NCBI GenBank assembly: GCA_046318415.1
Contig: JBKCUK010000012.1
Span: 98,005-162,004 of the forward strand
Direction: 5' to 3'
From: JBKCUK01 sp046318415
GTDB taxonomy: Bacteria > Pseudomonadota > Alphaproteobacteria > Caedimonadales > Caedimonadaceae
DNA: 64,000 nucleotides
Numbering within the stretch: the first letter of the stretch is position 1; every line of letters starts with the position of its first letter. A program made the translations under genes and the position numbers. The notes under the pieces were generated by a model. The model was not told where the DNA came from and did not search any database. It worked only from the letters and a program-made list of their open reading frames with translations. Below are positions 7,615-15,738 of this stretch, piece by piece.

Positions 7615-8738
7615 GTGACTTATACCTGGATTATAATGCCAGTGCGCCTATGCTCCCTGAGGCTTTGCAGGCCGTGCATCATGCTGCACAGCTGGTTGGC
7701 AATCCGTCATCCGTACATACCTTTGGGCGTCGAGCGCGTGGGGTTGTGGATCATGCGCGGCGCCAGATTGCGGCGGCGGTGGATGCAAGGCCCGATGAGG
7801 TGATCTTTGTTTCCTCAGGTACTGAAGCGAATAATCTTGCGCTGCATCAAGCCCAAGCGCGCGGTGTTAAGGTGTGCTTGTCGGCTATTGAGCACGATTC
7901 CGTTTTGCACGCCGTTGATGGGGCCGTGAGGATACCCGTCACTTCAGCCGGTGTAGTTGATCTTGAGTCTCTTGAGCAGATTTTGTGGGACCATGAGGGG
8001 CACGGCCTGCTGGTCTCTGTGATGACCGCCAATAATGAGACAGGAATCGTGCAGCCCATCAAGGAAATTGCCCATCTGTGTCAATCCTATGGGGCGCATT
8101 TTCACACCGATGCGGTGCAAGCGTTTAAGAGGATTCCGCTAAGTTTTGCTGAAAGCGGTGCCCAAATGATGACCCTTTCCAGCCACAAAATTGGGGGGCC
8201 TTTGGGGGTCGCAGCTTTGATTCTGCGCCAAGGCGCAGCTTTCATGCCGCAGCTTTTGGGCGGTGGTCAAGAGCAAAGCCGCCGTGCAGGGACCCTCAAT
8301 ACGCCCGCCATTGCGGGTTTTGGCGAGGCTACTGCTATCCCTCAAGATGACCGTTGGCGGGCAACCGAGGCGTTGCGTCTTTGGATGGAAGACGAGATTA
8401 GCCGCACCTGTCCTGATGTGATGGTCATTGGCCGCGATGCGCCTCGCTTGCCGAACACCACCAGTGTGACCCTACCCGGTATGACCAGTGAATTGGCGGT
8501 GATGAATTTTGATTTGGATGGTTTTGCGGTGAGTGCAGGCTCGGCTTGTTCTTCAGGAAAGGTGAAACCCTCCCATGTGCTCACAGCCATGGGATTGGAA
8601 GAGCGCTTGGTGCGCTCGGCCATTCGTATCAGTTTGACGCCTACAACAACCCAAGAGCAGCTGGCAGGGTTTGTGGCCAGCTTTCGAAAAGTGTATGGGC
8701 GTGCTCAGCAGCAAAGCGCTGCGGATAACGCAGCTTAA
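7611..8738 (+). CDS. Cysteine desulfurase, NifS-like (first of two)
   Basis: A 375-residue class V aminotransferase-fold PLP enzyme that removes sulfur from cysteine as a persulfide. PLP would be bound by Lys193 in SSHKIGG. His94-type and Asp residues are seen in AIEHDSV and HTDAVQ, and the persulfide cysteine is Cys313 in SAGSACSSGKVKPS. It is clearly paralogous to the neighbouring iscS but shorter and without the IscS C-terminal tail that docks IscU. Two tandem desulfurases between iscR and iscU are also found in Rickettsia-type isc clusters. It is coupled to iscR by a 4-nt overlap. Whether it feeds clusters or another thiolation route is unknown. Confidence 0.92.
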   Translation: MSDLYLDYNASAPMLPEALQAVHHAAQLVGNPSSVHTFGRRARGVVDHARRQIAAAVDARPDEVIFVSSGTEANNLALHQAQARGVKVCLSAIEHDSVLHAVDGAVRIPVTSAGVVDLESLEQILWDHEGHGLLVSVMTANNETGIVQPIKEIAHLCQSYGAHFHTDAVQAFKRIPLSFAESGAQMMTLSSHKIGGPLGVAALILRQGAAFMPQLLGGGQEQSRRAGTLNTPAIAGFGEATAIPQDDRWRATEALRLWMEDEISRTCPDVMVIGRDAPRLPNTTSVTLPGMTSELAVMNFDLDGFAVSAGSACSSGKVKPSHVLTAMGLEERLVRSAIRISLTPTTTQEQLAGFVASFRKVYGRAQQQSAADNAA

Positions 8739-8752
8739 AAGGAGTAAGGTTC

Positions 8753-10006
8753 ATGAAGCTTATGAATTTCGCCGCGATGGAGTCTGCCGTTCCAATGCGT
8801 AAGCCTTATTATTTAGATTATCAAGCCACAACCCCCCTTGATCCACGGGTGCTTGAGGCGATGATGCCGTATTTTAATGAGCATTTTGGTAATCCCCACA
8901 GTCGCAGTCACATATACGGATGGGCCGCTGAGGACGCCATCGAGGAAGCCCGCAATCATATCGCCCATTTGATCAATGCCGATCCTCGAGAAGTGATTTT
9001 TACCTCGGGTGCGACCGAGTCCAACAATATGGCGCTTAAAGGTCTTGCCGCCTTTTATGGTGATCAAAGGCGCCACATCATCACGGTGGTGACCGAGCAC
9101 AAGTGCGTTCTGGAGTCCTGTCGTCAGCTTGAGACGCAGGGATTTGATGTTTCCTACCTTCCTGTGCAAAAAAATGGGCTTATCGACCTTGGCCAGCTGG
9201 AGGCCATGATGCGTGAGGATACTCTTGTTGTCTCGATTATGACCGTCAATAATGAGATTGGCGTGATCCAGCCCATGGCGGAAATTGGGACTCTATGCCG
9301 CAGGCGGGGTGTGTTTTTCCATACCGATGCAGCCCAAGCTTTAGGTAAGATGCCATTGGACGTTGAGGCCATGAACATTGACCTCATGAGCCTTTCTGGG
9401 CACAAAATTTATGGCCCCAAAGGCATTGGTGCCCTTTATGTGCGCCGTAAGCCCCGTGTGCGGTTGCAGGCCCTTGTGCATGGAGGCGGGCAAGAGCGTG
9501 GCATGCGCTCAGGCACCTTATCGCCCGCTTTGTGCGTTGGTTTTGGCGCCGCGTGCCGAATCGCAGCCGAAGAAATGATGGCCGAGACTGAACGCCTCAG
9601 AGGACTGACGTCGCGTTTTCTCAAGCATCTGCAGGATAATCTCTCTCACCTGGAGGTCCATGGTGATCTTGAGCAGCGCATTCCCGGTAATTTGAACATC
9701 AGCTTTGCCCATGTTGAAGGCGAAGGCCTGATGATGGGACTTAAAGATTTGGCCGTGTCATCGGGATCGGCCTGTACTTCCGCCTCCCTTGAACCCTCTT
9801 ATGTTCTAAGGGCGCTGGGCGTTGAAGAGGAATTGGCTCATTCTTCGATCCGCTTTGGTTTTGGTCGTTTTACCACACAAAAAGAAATTGACTACGCTGC
9901 CGCACGCATTGTCCAAGAGGTGAATCGCTTGCGGGACATGAGTCCACTGTGGGAAATGATGCAAGAAGGTATTGATTTGAAATCAGTCCAATGGGCAGCC
10001 CATTAA
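8753..10006 (+). CDS. iscS: Cysteine desulfurase IscS
   Basis: The main sulfur donor for Fe-S assembly and tRNA thiolation. The 417-residue protein has PLP Lys218 in SLSGHKIYGPKG, His115 in VTEHKCVL, the substrate-binding Asp in HTDAAQ, and the mobile loop Cys341 in SSGSACTSASLEPSY. The C-terminus EGIDLKSVQW is the conserved IscS tail contacting IscU. A short extension of about 15 residues (MKLMNFAAMESAVPM) precedes the usual start, and a later Met at residue 15 is an alternative. AAGGAG lies before the ATG at 8753. It sits 14 nt after the NifS-like gene and 26 nt before iscU. IscS also supplies sulfur to MnmA, encoded at 16.7 kb. Confidence 0.97.
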   Translation: MKLMNFAAMESAVPMRKPYYLDYQATTPLDPRVLEAMMPYFNEHFGNPHSRSHIYGWAAEDAIEEARNHIAHLINADPREVIFTSGATESNNMALKGLAAFYGDQRRHIITVVTEHKCVLESCRQLETQGFDVSYLPVQKNGLIDLGQLEAMMREDTLVVSIMTVNNEIGVIQPMAEIGTLCRRRGVFFHTDAAQALGKMPLDVEAMNIDLMSLSGHKIYGPKGIGALYVRRKPRVRLQALVHGGGQERGMRSGTLSPALCVGFGAACRIAAEEMMAETERLRGLTSRFLKHLQDNLSHLEVHGDLEQRIPGNLNISFAHVEGEGLMMGLKDLAVSSGSACTSASLEPSYVLRALGVEEELAHSSIRFGFGRFTTQKEIDYAAARIVQEVNRLRDMSPLWEMMQEGIDLKSVQWAAH

Positions 10007-10032
10007 GATTCTGAAAATAAAGGAGAACAACC

Positions 10033-10428
10033 ATGGCGTATAGCTCTAAGGTCATTGATCATTATGAAAATCCCCGCAACGTGGGGTCTTTAGATAAAAA
10101 TGCATCGGATGTGGGAACGGCTCTTGTGGGGGCACCTGCATGTGGAGACGTGATGAAGTTGCAAATTCAGGTGGAAGACGGCGTGATCAAGGACGCGCGC
10201 TTTAAAACCTTTGGCTGTGGATCGGCCATCGCTTCCAGTTCTCTTGCGACCGAGTGGGTCAAGGGAAAAACTTTGGATGAAGCCCTGACCATCCGCAATG
10301 TGGATATTGCCGAGCACCTGGCCTTGCCACCGGTTAAGATTCATTGCTCGGTGCTGGCCGAAGATGCCATCCGTGCCGCCATTCAGGATTATCATCAAAA
10401 ACAAACCGGTGCGCCGCAGGAAGCATAG
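10033..10428 (+). CDS. iscU: Fe-S cluster scaffold IscU
   Basis: The 131-residue scaffold on which [2Fe-2S] clusters are built from iron and IscS-derived sulfur. Cluster residues are Cys37 with Asp39 (APACGDV), Cys62 (FGCGSA) and Cys105 (IHCSVLA). The HscA recognition motif LPPVK is intact at residues 98-102. This matters because the HscA partner in this operon lacks most of its lid domain. AAAGGAGA lies before the ATG. It is followed after 2 nt by iscA. Confidence 0.98.
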   Translation: MAYSSKVIDHYENPRNVGSLDKNASDVGTALVGAPACGDVMKLQIQVEDGVIKDARFKTFGCGSAIASSSLATEWVKGKTLDEALTIRNVDIAEHLALPPVKIHCSVLAEDAIRAAIQDYHQKQTGAPQEA

Positions 10429-10430
10429 TG

Positions 10431-10808
10431 ATGATGGACGCAACCCTTCCGCCCTCCTCTGGTTCACCGCGCCCCAAACGGGCCATCATGACACTCACCG
10501 ATGCGGCTGCGGCGCGGGTTAAAGAGCTGCTGGAGGCGCGGGGGAAGCCGTCCGTGGGGATTCGCATTGGCATTCGCACCAAGGGGTGCTCGGGGCTTTC
10601 CTACACGTTGGAATATGCGGATGAAAAGGCGCAGTTTGACGAGGTTGTGGAAGACAAGGGTGTGACCATTCTCATAGATGCTAAGGCTGTGATGTTTTTA
10701 GTGGGATCTGTCATGGATTATGTGGATGACAAGATCACCTCTGGTTTTACCTTTAAAAATCCCAACGAGAAGGGGCGTTGTGGGTGTGGTGAATCCTTTC
10801 ATGTCTGA
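10431..10808 (+). CDS. iscA: A-type Fe-S carrier IscA
   Basis: A 125-residue carrier that accepts clusters from IscU and passes them to apo-enzymes. The three conserved cysteines are Cys53 (TKGCSGLSY) and Cys117/Cys119 (GRCGCGESF). The N-terminus is about 18 residues longer than in E. coli IscA, a Pro/Ser-rich leader before MTLTDAAAARV. An internal ATG at MTLTD is an alternative start. ATG codons at 10431 and 10434 are both close behind the iscU stop. The 3' end overlaps hscB by 8 nt. Confidence 0.95.
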   Translation: MMDATLPPSSGSPRPKRAIMTLTDAAAARVKELLEARGKPSVGIRIGIRTKGCSGLSYTLEYADEKAQFDEVVEDKGVTILIDAKAVMFLVGSVMDYVDDKITSGFTFKNPNEKGRCGCGESFHV

Positions 10809-11292
10809 GCCCGAGGATTATTTTGCCCTCTTTGGTTTGTTCCGATCCTACGATCTGGATCGCGCGACATTGGATCAAGCCTATTTTACCGCCCAACAGC
10901 GGGTGCATCCTGACCAAGTTTTGTCTCAACAGGCTGGTTTACGTGACCGGGCAGATGAACTTAGCGCCGCTATAAACCAGGCCTATGGTATTCTCAAAAA
11001 TCCTCTCAAACGTGCCATCTATTTTCTTCATCTTCAGGGGATTGAATTTGATCAAAGTCAAGCTTCGCCTGCGTTACTCAATGAAATGTTCTTGTGGCGT
11101 GAACGGGCTGAGGATTGTGCCAGTCGTGATGAGAAACGGAAGCTGAAAGTAGATGTAAGAGACACGCTTCAGGACATCCAGAGAGCTCTTAGCCAGGCCT
11201 TTCTGGATAAAGACTCTCCTGCGGCCCTGACACTGGCCCAAAAGATGCAGTACTTGCAAAAACTGCATGATGACTTAGAGGAAGATCTGTAG
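10801..11292 (+). CDS. hscB: J-domain co-chaperone HscB
   Basis: A 163-residue co-chaperone that brings IscU to HscA and stimulates its ATPase. The N-terminal J domain (about residues 5-75) reads YFALFGLFRSYDLD and carries the essential HPD motif in QQRVHPDQ. The C-terminal three-helix bundle (about 90-163) binds IscU and contains RAIYFLHLQGI and LNEMFLWRE, the latter like the conserved [LM]xxxMxxRE segment. The ATG at 10801 lies inside the last codons of iscA, consistent with translational coupling. The next gene, hscA, starts 115 nt on. Confidence 0.95.
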   Translation: MSEPEDYFALFGLFRSYDLDRATLDQAYFTAQQRVHPDQVLSQQAGLRDRADELSAAINQAYGILKNPLKRAIYFLHLQGIEFDQSQASPALLNEMFLWRERAEDCASRDEKRKLKVDVRDTLQDIQRALSQAFLDKDSPAALTLAQKMQYLQKLHDDLEEDL

Positions 11293-11407
11293 GCCTTCAT
11301 ATCTGAATGCGTCTTATCTGAGCTGGATCGCGCATAAGCGCAGGGATGGTTTTCTTGAAGTGTCCTGAAGCAGCGCCGAAAAATGCGTCATAACAAGGAA
11401 TAATTTG

Positions 11408-12994
11408 ATGTTCTTACAATTGGTTGAGCCCGGTACAACACCCGATCCCCACAGCCAGCAAGACGAGATTGCCGTTGGGATTGACTTGGGCACCACCCAC
11501 TCGCTTGTGGCCGTTGCCGATGAAGCAGGGGCGCGTGTTTTGTCAGGATCTAACGGGCAGACCTTGATGCCGTCGGTTGTTGCATATCTGGAAGAAACGT
11601 ACGTGGGGGGCGATGCCCTCATGCGTCTTCAGGATAGCCCGGAACAGGTCGTGATCTCCATTAAACGTCTGATGGGAAAAGGCAGCCAGGCGGGACAATT
11701 GACCACCGTTAAGGTGGCCGATCAATCCTTGACCCCGCAACAGGTGTCAGCCGAGATCCTCAAGGCACTTAAAGCCCGGGCTGAAGCTGCGCTCGGCAAG
11801 CCTGTGCATCGTGCAGTCATCACCATTCCTGCCCACTTTGATGATGTGGCTCGGCAAGCGACCCGTGAAGCGGCAAGCTTAGCAGGCTTAGAAGTGCTGC
11901 GACTCTTAAGTGAGCCCACGGCTGCGGCAGTGGCCTATGGTCTTGATCATGGCGCTGAGGGACTGTATGCGGTCTATGATCTGGGAGGAGGTACCTTTGA
12001 TATTTCCTTACTGCGCCTGACCAAGGGTGTTTTTCAGGTTCTTGCCACCGGCGGTCATACGGCCCTGGGCGGGGATGATTTTGATCACCTGATTGTCAAC
12101 CACTGCTTGCACCAGCTGGGCATTTCAGAAAAGCTAGAACCCGCCCAGTTGCGTCAAGCTCTGGCGGCTGCCCGTGCATGCCGCGAACACCTCACCCTCA
12201 ATGAGAACTCGGATTGGATCTGGAAAAGTCGAGAGAAGACCCATAAGATCACCCTCAGTCGCGCCCAGTTCGAGACTTTGGCGCAACCCTTGGTTCAGAA
12301 AACCCTGCACGCATGTGCTAGGTCACTGAAAGATGCCGAGGTTTTGCCCCAGGACATTCAGGGAGTCCTTTTGGTGGGGGGCGCCACCCGAATGCCGGTG
12401 ATTCGCCGCGCTGTGGCTGATTTTTTTGATCAGGCGCCGCTGACCGATTTGCATCCCGATGAAGTTGTGGCTTTGGGCGCTGCCCGTCAGGCGGCCGCCC
12501 TGACCCAAGCCCATGGGTCCTTACTTCTGGATGTGACGCCGCTTTCCCTGGGCATTGAGACCATGGGGGGAATGGTCGAGCGTCTGATCAACAGAAATAC
12601 AGTGCTCCCCGCCGTGGCCCAGCAAGATTTCACCACTTCTCAAGATGGGCAGACGGCCATCTTGATCCACGTTTTGCAGGGCGAGCGTGAGCTGGCCCAT
12701 GGCTGTCGGTCACTGGCGCGCTTTGAGTTGCGTGGCCTGCCGCCCCTTCCTGCTGGGCGCGCTCGGGTTCGTGTCAGCTTTAAACTGGATGCGGATGGCC
12801 TGTTAAGTGTCTCGGCCCAGGATTTGATGTCGGGTACCACTCAAGAGGTGGCTGTGAAGCCAAGCTATGGTCTAGGACCCGATGATCTTGCGGATATGCT
12901 TCGGGATGCCTTTGAGCATGCGGAGAGCGACCATGTGGCGCGCTATGGCGAGCAAAAACCCCTGGAAGGACAGGAGAGTCCCTCCAGGGAGTAA
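11408..12994 (+). CDS. hscA: Hsp70-type chaperone HscA, C-terminally truncated
   Basis: The specialised Hsp70 that releases clusters from IscU. The nucleotide-binding domain is complete: VGIDLGTTHSLVAVA (phosphate 1), YDLGGGTFDISLL (phosphate 2) and VLLVGGATRMPVI (adenosine). The linker LLLDVTPLSLGIETMGG and the beta substrate-binding subdomain follow, ending near VKPSYGL. The protein is only 528 residues, against about 600-620 for the family. It stops shortly after the first lid helix (MLRDAFEHAESDHVARYG) with an unrelated 12-15 residue tail, so most of the alpha-helical lid is missing. The stop lies 10 bp from the end of an opposing permease gene. AAGGA precedes the ATG at 11408 by 8 nt. 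No frameshifted lid was found downstream. Confidence 0.93.
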   Translation: MFLQLVEPGTTPDPHSQQDEIAVGIDLGTTHSLVAVADEAGARVLSGSNGQTLMPSVVAYLEETYVGGDALMRLQDSPEQVVISIKRLMGKGSQAGQLTTVKVADQSLTPQQVSAEILKALKARAEAALGKPVHRAVITIPAHFDDVARQATREAASLAGLEVLRLLSEPTAAAVAYGLDHGAEGLYAVYDLGGGTFDISLLRLTKGVFQVLATGGHTALGGDDFDHLIVNHCLHQLGISEKLEPAQLRQALAAARACREHLTLNENSDWIWKSREKTHKITLSRAQFETLAQPLVQKTLHACARSLKDAEVLPQDIQGVLLVGGATRMPVIRRAVADFFDQAPLTDLHPDEVVALGAARQAAALTQAHGSLLLDVTPLSLGIETMGGMVERLINRNTVLPAVAQQDFTTSQDGQTAILIHVLQGERELAHGCRSLARFELRGLPPLPAGRARVRVSFKLDADGLLSVSAQDLMSGTTQEVAVKPSYGLGPDDLADMLRDAFEHAESDHVARYGEQKPLEGQESPSRE

Positions 12995-13004
12995 CGGTGA
13001 TTTT

Positions 13005-14219
13005 CTAGCCCAGCATATTCCAGATTTCGGCTGCCATAATCAGGGTGCCAAAAAGCGCGACCATGAGACGGAGCCCCCTATGGCGTACCAGAGGATAGTA
13101 GACCTTTGCGCTCAGTTTGTCGCTGGCATGCAAGAGGTACAGTGGCAGGCCTAAGGCAATGACCACCAAAATCATTCCCGCAAAGCTGAGGGTCTTGATG
13201 AAAGCCCCTGGTAGACCCACGGCCACGGCATAGGCTGGAAGGAGTGTCAGGCTAAGAATCCAGGCGTGACGGAAGACGCGATGGCTTGTGTGCTGAGTGA
13301 CTTTGGCTCTCCAGCTGTCGGCCAAACCCAGCCCCACGCCGATGGCTGATGTGGCAATGGCCAAAATCATGATCATCCAGCTGCCGGCTTTGAGGCTGTT
13401 ATTGGCGCTGAGTTCAGCCAAGGCCTCCACCAAACCGCCCACATCCAGGGTTCCTTGTTGCATCAGCCCATAAACATCGGGTCTGTGGGTGGCCACCACA
13501 CTCAAAACGCACACGGTCCATAGAACATAAAGAATGAGAGGCGTCAGGCTGCCCCAAAAGAAGGCCCGCTTCAGTTGCAGGGGATTCTTGTTGCAATAGC
13601 GGGTTAGGGTGTGGAAGATGACTTGAAAGCCGAAGGACGTGAACACCACCGGAAGGGCAATGCGAAGCACTTTGAGTGGATCAGAAGGTGTTAATATCCA
13701 GGGCAGGCTCTGAGGCTCCATATGACTGAGCAACCACGCAATCACCGCGGTGAAGATGGCGACCAGGGCAATGAATAACACACGATTGACAGCATCGACT
13801 TTCGCTGTAGGCAATAGGAGGGCGCCCCCAAGACATAAGGTCGCAGCGGTGGTGAGTTGGGTTTTAGAAACATCAATCCCAAGGCTGGTGTGCAAGAAAC
13901 TTTGCAGCACTGAGCCTAAGCCGTAAAGATAGGCCGCCAGGAGTGCGTTCATCAAGACCAGCAGGCTAAGGGTGCCAAGCCATTCAGCCTTTGGCCCAGA
14001 AAACAGACGGCCAAGCGCCCCCAAAGGCAGACCGTCTCCGGCCCGCAAATTAAGCTCAAGGTTAATCAGCGAAGAATAGTGCATGACAGCCCACACGGCG
14101 ATCATCAAAAGGGCCGTGGGTAAAATGCCAAGGGCTGCGAAGGTCATGGGCAGGGCCATCACGCCTGCGCCGATGGCGGTACCTGCCACAAGGCAGGCGG
14201 AACCGAGAGTGCGTTTCAT
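13005..14219 (-). CDS. Aromatic amino acid permease (TyrP/Mtr family)
   Basis: A 404-residue, about 11-helix inner-membrane symporter. The N-terminus GSACLVAGTAIGAGVMALPM is the signature of the hydroxy/aromatic amino acid permease family, which takes up tyrosine or tryptophan with protons. Later helices include LPVVFTSFGFQVIFHTL, also typical. Specificity for Tyr or Trp cannot be read from sequence. The gene points against the isc operon and lies exactly between the truncated hscA and fdx, suggesting later insertion. Its leader contains a CCTCCGA/TCGGAGG hairpin about 25-45 nt before the start, and GGAGA is the ribosome site. Confidence 0.9.
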   Translation of the reverse strand: MKRTLGSACLVAGTAIGAGVMALPMTFAALGILPTALLMIAVWAVMHYSSLINLELNLRAGDGLPLGALGRLFSGPKAEWLGTLSLLVLMNALLAAYLYGLGSVLQSFLHTSLGIDVSKTQLTTAATLCLGGALLLPTAKVDAVNRVLFIALVAIFTAVIAWLLSHMEPQSLPWILTPSDPLKVLRIALPVVFTSFGFQVIFHTLTRYCNKNPLQLKRAFFWGSLTPLILYVLWTVCVLSVVATHRPDVYGLMQQGTLDVGGLVEALAELSANNSLKAGSWMIMILAIATSAIGVGLGLADSWRAKVTQHTSHRVFRHAWILSLTLLPAYAVAVGLPGAFIKTLSFAGMILVVIALGLPLYLLHASDKLSAKVYYPLVRHRGLRLMVALFGTLIMAAEIWNMLG

Positions 14220-14550
14220 CGCATTTCTCCATTATGAAGTTACCTCCGACATCTCGGAGGAGGAATAAGTATGACTATTTTGGGGTGAGTTAAAGTATAT
14301 TTGCGCCTGCGGGCGCAAAGAAAAAGAAGAAAGCTGTGAAGCGCGGTGCTGTTATCACCTAAATCGAAACTCCAATAATCTAGTTGAAAGCCTAACACTG
14401 TAATTTTGCCACTTGCAAATAAAATTTACAAAAAAGGACCTTATTTTCCCCTTCGATGTTTTGTGGAGTCTGAATTGGGCTTTGCATTACCATGGCGCCC
14501 AGCTAGGCTAAAGACAGCGCGCACGATAAAAAGAAAAACAGGAGGCATAA
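14220..14550. other. Divergent intergenic region, two hairpins
   Basis: 331 bp between the aromatic permease (minus) and the MarR-type gene (plus). CCTCCGA at 14243-14249 pairs with TCGGAGG at 14254-14260, in the permease mRNA leader. TTTGCGCC at 14300-14307 pairs with GGCGCAAA at 14312-14319. Neither is followed by a clear T run. AGGAGG near 14541 is the ribosome site for the downstream gene. No supported coding region was seen. Confidence 0.5.
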
Positions 14551-15012
14551 ATGCAGGCCGTGACTCACCTTTTGGAGGAACCCCAAACCGGGTCTCGACT
14601 TGGATTTACACTCTGGCAGGTCCATTTGCGCTGGCGTCGCGCCGTTGATCGGGCACTGCAGGCGCAAGACTTAACCTATGTGCAATATCTGCTGATGCAT
14701 GCAACCCTTGAATTGAGCCAAAACAATCAAGCGGCCACCCAATGCCGAATAGCAGCTGCTGCTGGGTGTGATGTCAATGTGGCCTCCCAAGTGATACGGG
14801 GTTTGGTGGCCCGCCAACTGATGACCCGCAAAGATTCGCCCCAAGATGCGCGGGCAAAGATTCCCCGCCTCACATCCTTCGGCGAAGTCCGCTTGCGGCG
14901 TGCCCATGGGGTGGTTGAAGCAGAGGAAACCAAGTTCTTCCAGGCCTTTGGTAATAATGCACCACAATTGCTGCGCGACTTAGAGGAGCTTTTGACGTCG
15001 GCTGAGTATTAA
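14551..15012 (+). CDS. MarR-family transcriptional regulator
   Basis: A 153-residue winged-helix regulator. A helical dimerisation segment lies at about residues 15-50 (RLGFTLWQVHLRWRRAVDRAL). The helix-turn-helix region includes RIAAAAGCDVNVASQVIRGLVARQ, and the wing LMTRKDSPQDARAKIPRLTSFG matches the MarR D-x-D-x-R-x...LT-x-x-G pattern. The C-terminal helices close the dimer. A very good ribosome site, AGGAGG, lies before the ATG. It is divergent from the aromatic permease and may control it. Together they form the block separating hscA from fdx. The ligand is unknown. Confidence 0.85.
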   Translation: MQAVTHLLEEPQTGSRLGFTLWQVHLRWRRAVDRALQAQDLTYVQYLLMHATLELSQNNQAATQCRIAAAAGCDVNVASQVIRGLVARQLMTRKDSPQDARAKIPRLTSFGEVRLRRAHGVVEAEETKFFQAFGNNAPQLLRDLEELLTSAEY

Positions 15013-15105
15013 TTTCAGCAAGCTATCTGAGCTTTGGTTGTGCTCAAGACCTGACTGCTCCCTCACGGATCTCACCGTGATAAACTGGAGCCCTTCACAT
15101 GTGAT

Positions 15106-15134
15106 GTTGTCAAAACAAGCGCACTTCTGTTAGA
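15106..15134 (+). promoter_or_regulatory. Candidate promoter for fdx-iscX-rsm22-mnmA
   Basis: TTGTCA at 15106-15111 and TTAGAT at 15129-15134 are 17 nt apart in the gap before fdx. This would supply the separated second half of the isc genes with its own transcription. No clear IscR-type operator was seen here. Confidence 0.45.
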
Positions 15135-15203
15135 TTCGAACAACTTTTGATGAATCGCCTGGGCGCTGTGTGCCTGTGCAAAACGAGAGGAATCAGCCGT
15201 TAA

Positions 15204-15536
15204 ATGCCAAAGATGACTTTTATTACGCCTGAAGGGAATCGGGTTGATGTGGATGCGCCCAACGGACTATCCGTGCTTGAAATTGCGCACCAAAATCAGA
15301 TTGACCTGGAAGGGGCCTGTGAGGGCTCCCTTGCATGCTCGACCTGCCACGTGGTCGTCGATCCGGCGTGGTATGACGTCTTGCAAGAAGCCACAGAAGA
15401 TGAAGAAGACATGTTGGATCTCGCCTGGGGTTTGACGCATACCTCGCGCTTGGGGTGCCAAATCATCATGAAGCCTGAATTGGATGGCCTTGTGGTCAGC
15501 TTGCCCTCCGCCACCCGGAATATGATGGTTGACTAA
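15204..15536 (+). CDS. fdx: Isc-type [2Fe-2S] ferredoxin
   Basis: A 110-residue adrenodoxin-type ferredoxin that supplies electrons for cluster assembly on IscU. The ligands are Cys39, Cys45 and Cys48 in CEGSLACSTC and Cys85 in RLGCQI. The acidic stretch EATEDEEDMLD is the usual partner-docking surface, and the overall pattern matches isc-operon ferredoxins. In most isc operons fdx directly follows hscA; here about 2.2 kb with a permease and a regulator intervene. The stop is 1 nt before iscX, so the two are co-transcribed. GAGAGGAA provides the ribosome site. Confidence 0.96.
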   Translation: MPKMTFITPEGNRVDVDAPNGLSVLEIAHQNQIDLEGACEGSLACSTCHVVVDPAWYDVLQEATEDEEDMLDLAWGLTHTSRLGCQIIMKPELDGLVVSLPSATRNMMVD

Positions 15537-15537
15537 A

Positions 15538-15738
15538 ATGGCGCTGAAGTGGCTTGACGTTCACGACATCGCCATCGCCCTGGATGAACGCTATCCAGAT
15601 GTGGATGTGCGCTATGTCCGTTTTACGGACCTGTGGCGATGGATCCAAGAGCTGCCGGACTTTGCCGATGATCCCCAGCGCAGTAACGAGAAAATTCTCG
15701 AAGCCATTCAAATGGCTTGGCTGGAAGAACGCGGGTGA
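15538..15738 (+). CDS. iscX: Fe-S assembly regulator IscX
   Basis: A 66-residue acidic protein of the IscX/YfhJ family that binds IscS and iron and modulates the rate of cluster formation. Family segments seen are KWLDVHDIAIALDERYPD, VRFTDLW and EKILEAIQMAWLEER. The start is ATG at 15538, 1 nt after the fdx stop, as in many isc operons. The TGA stop overlaps a GTG that is the likely start of the next gene. Confidence 0.96.
   Translation: MALKWLDVHDIAIALDERYPDVDVRYVRFTDLWRWIQELPDFADDPQRSNEKILEAIQMAWLEERG

Noticed and set aside
14406..14648. 80-codon frame before the MarR-type gene
   Set aside because: Overlaps the true gene start in another frame; the AGGAGG site serves the ATG at 14551.
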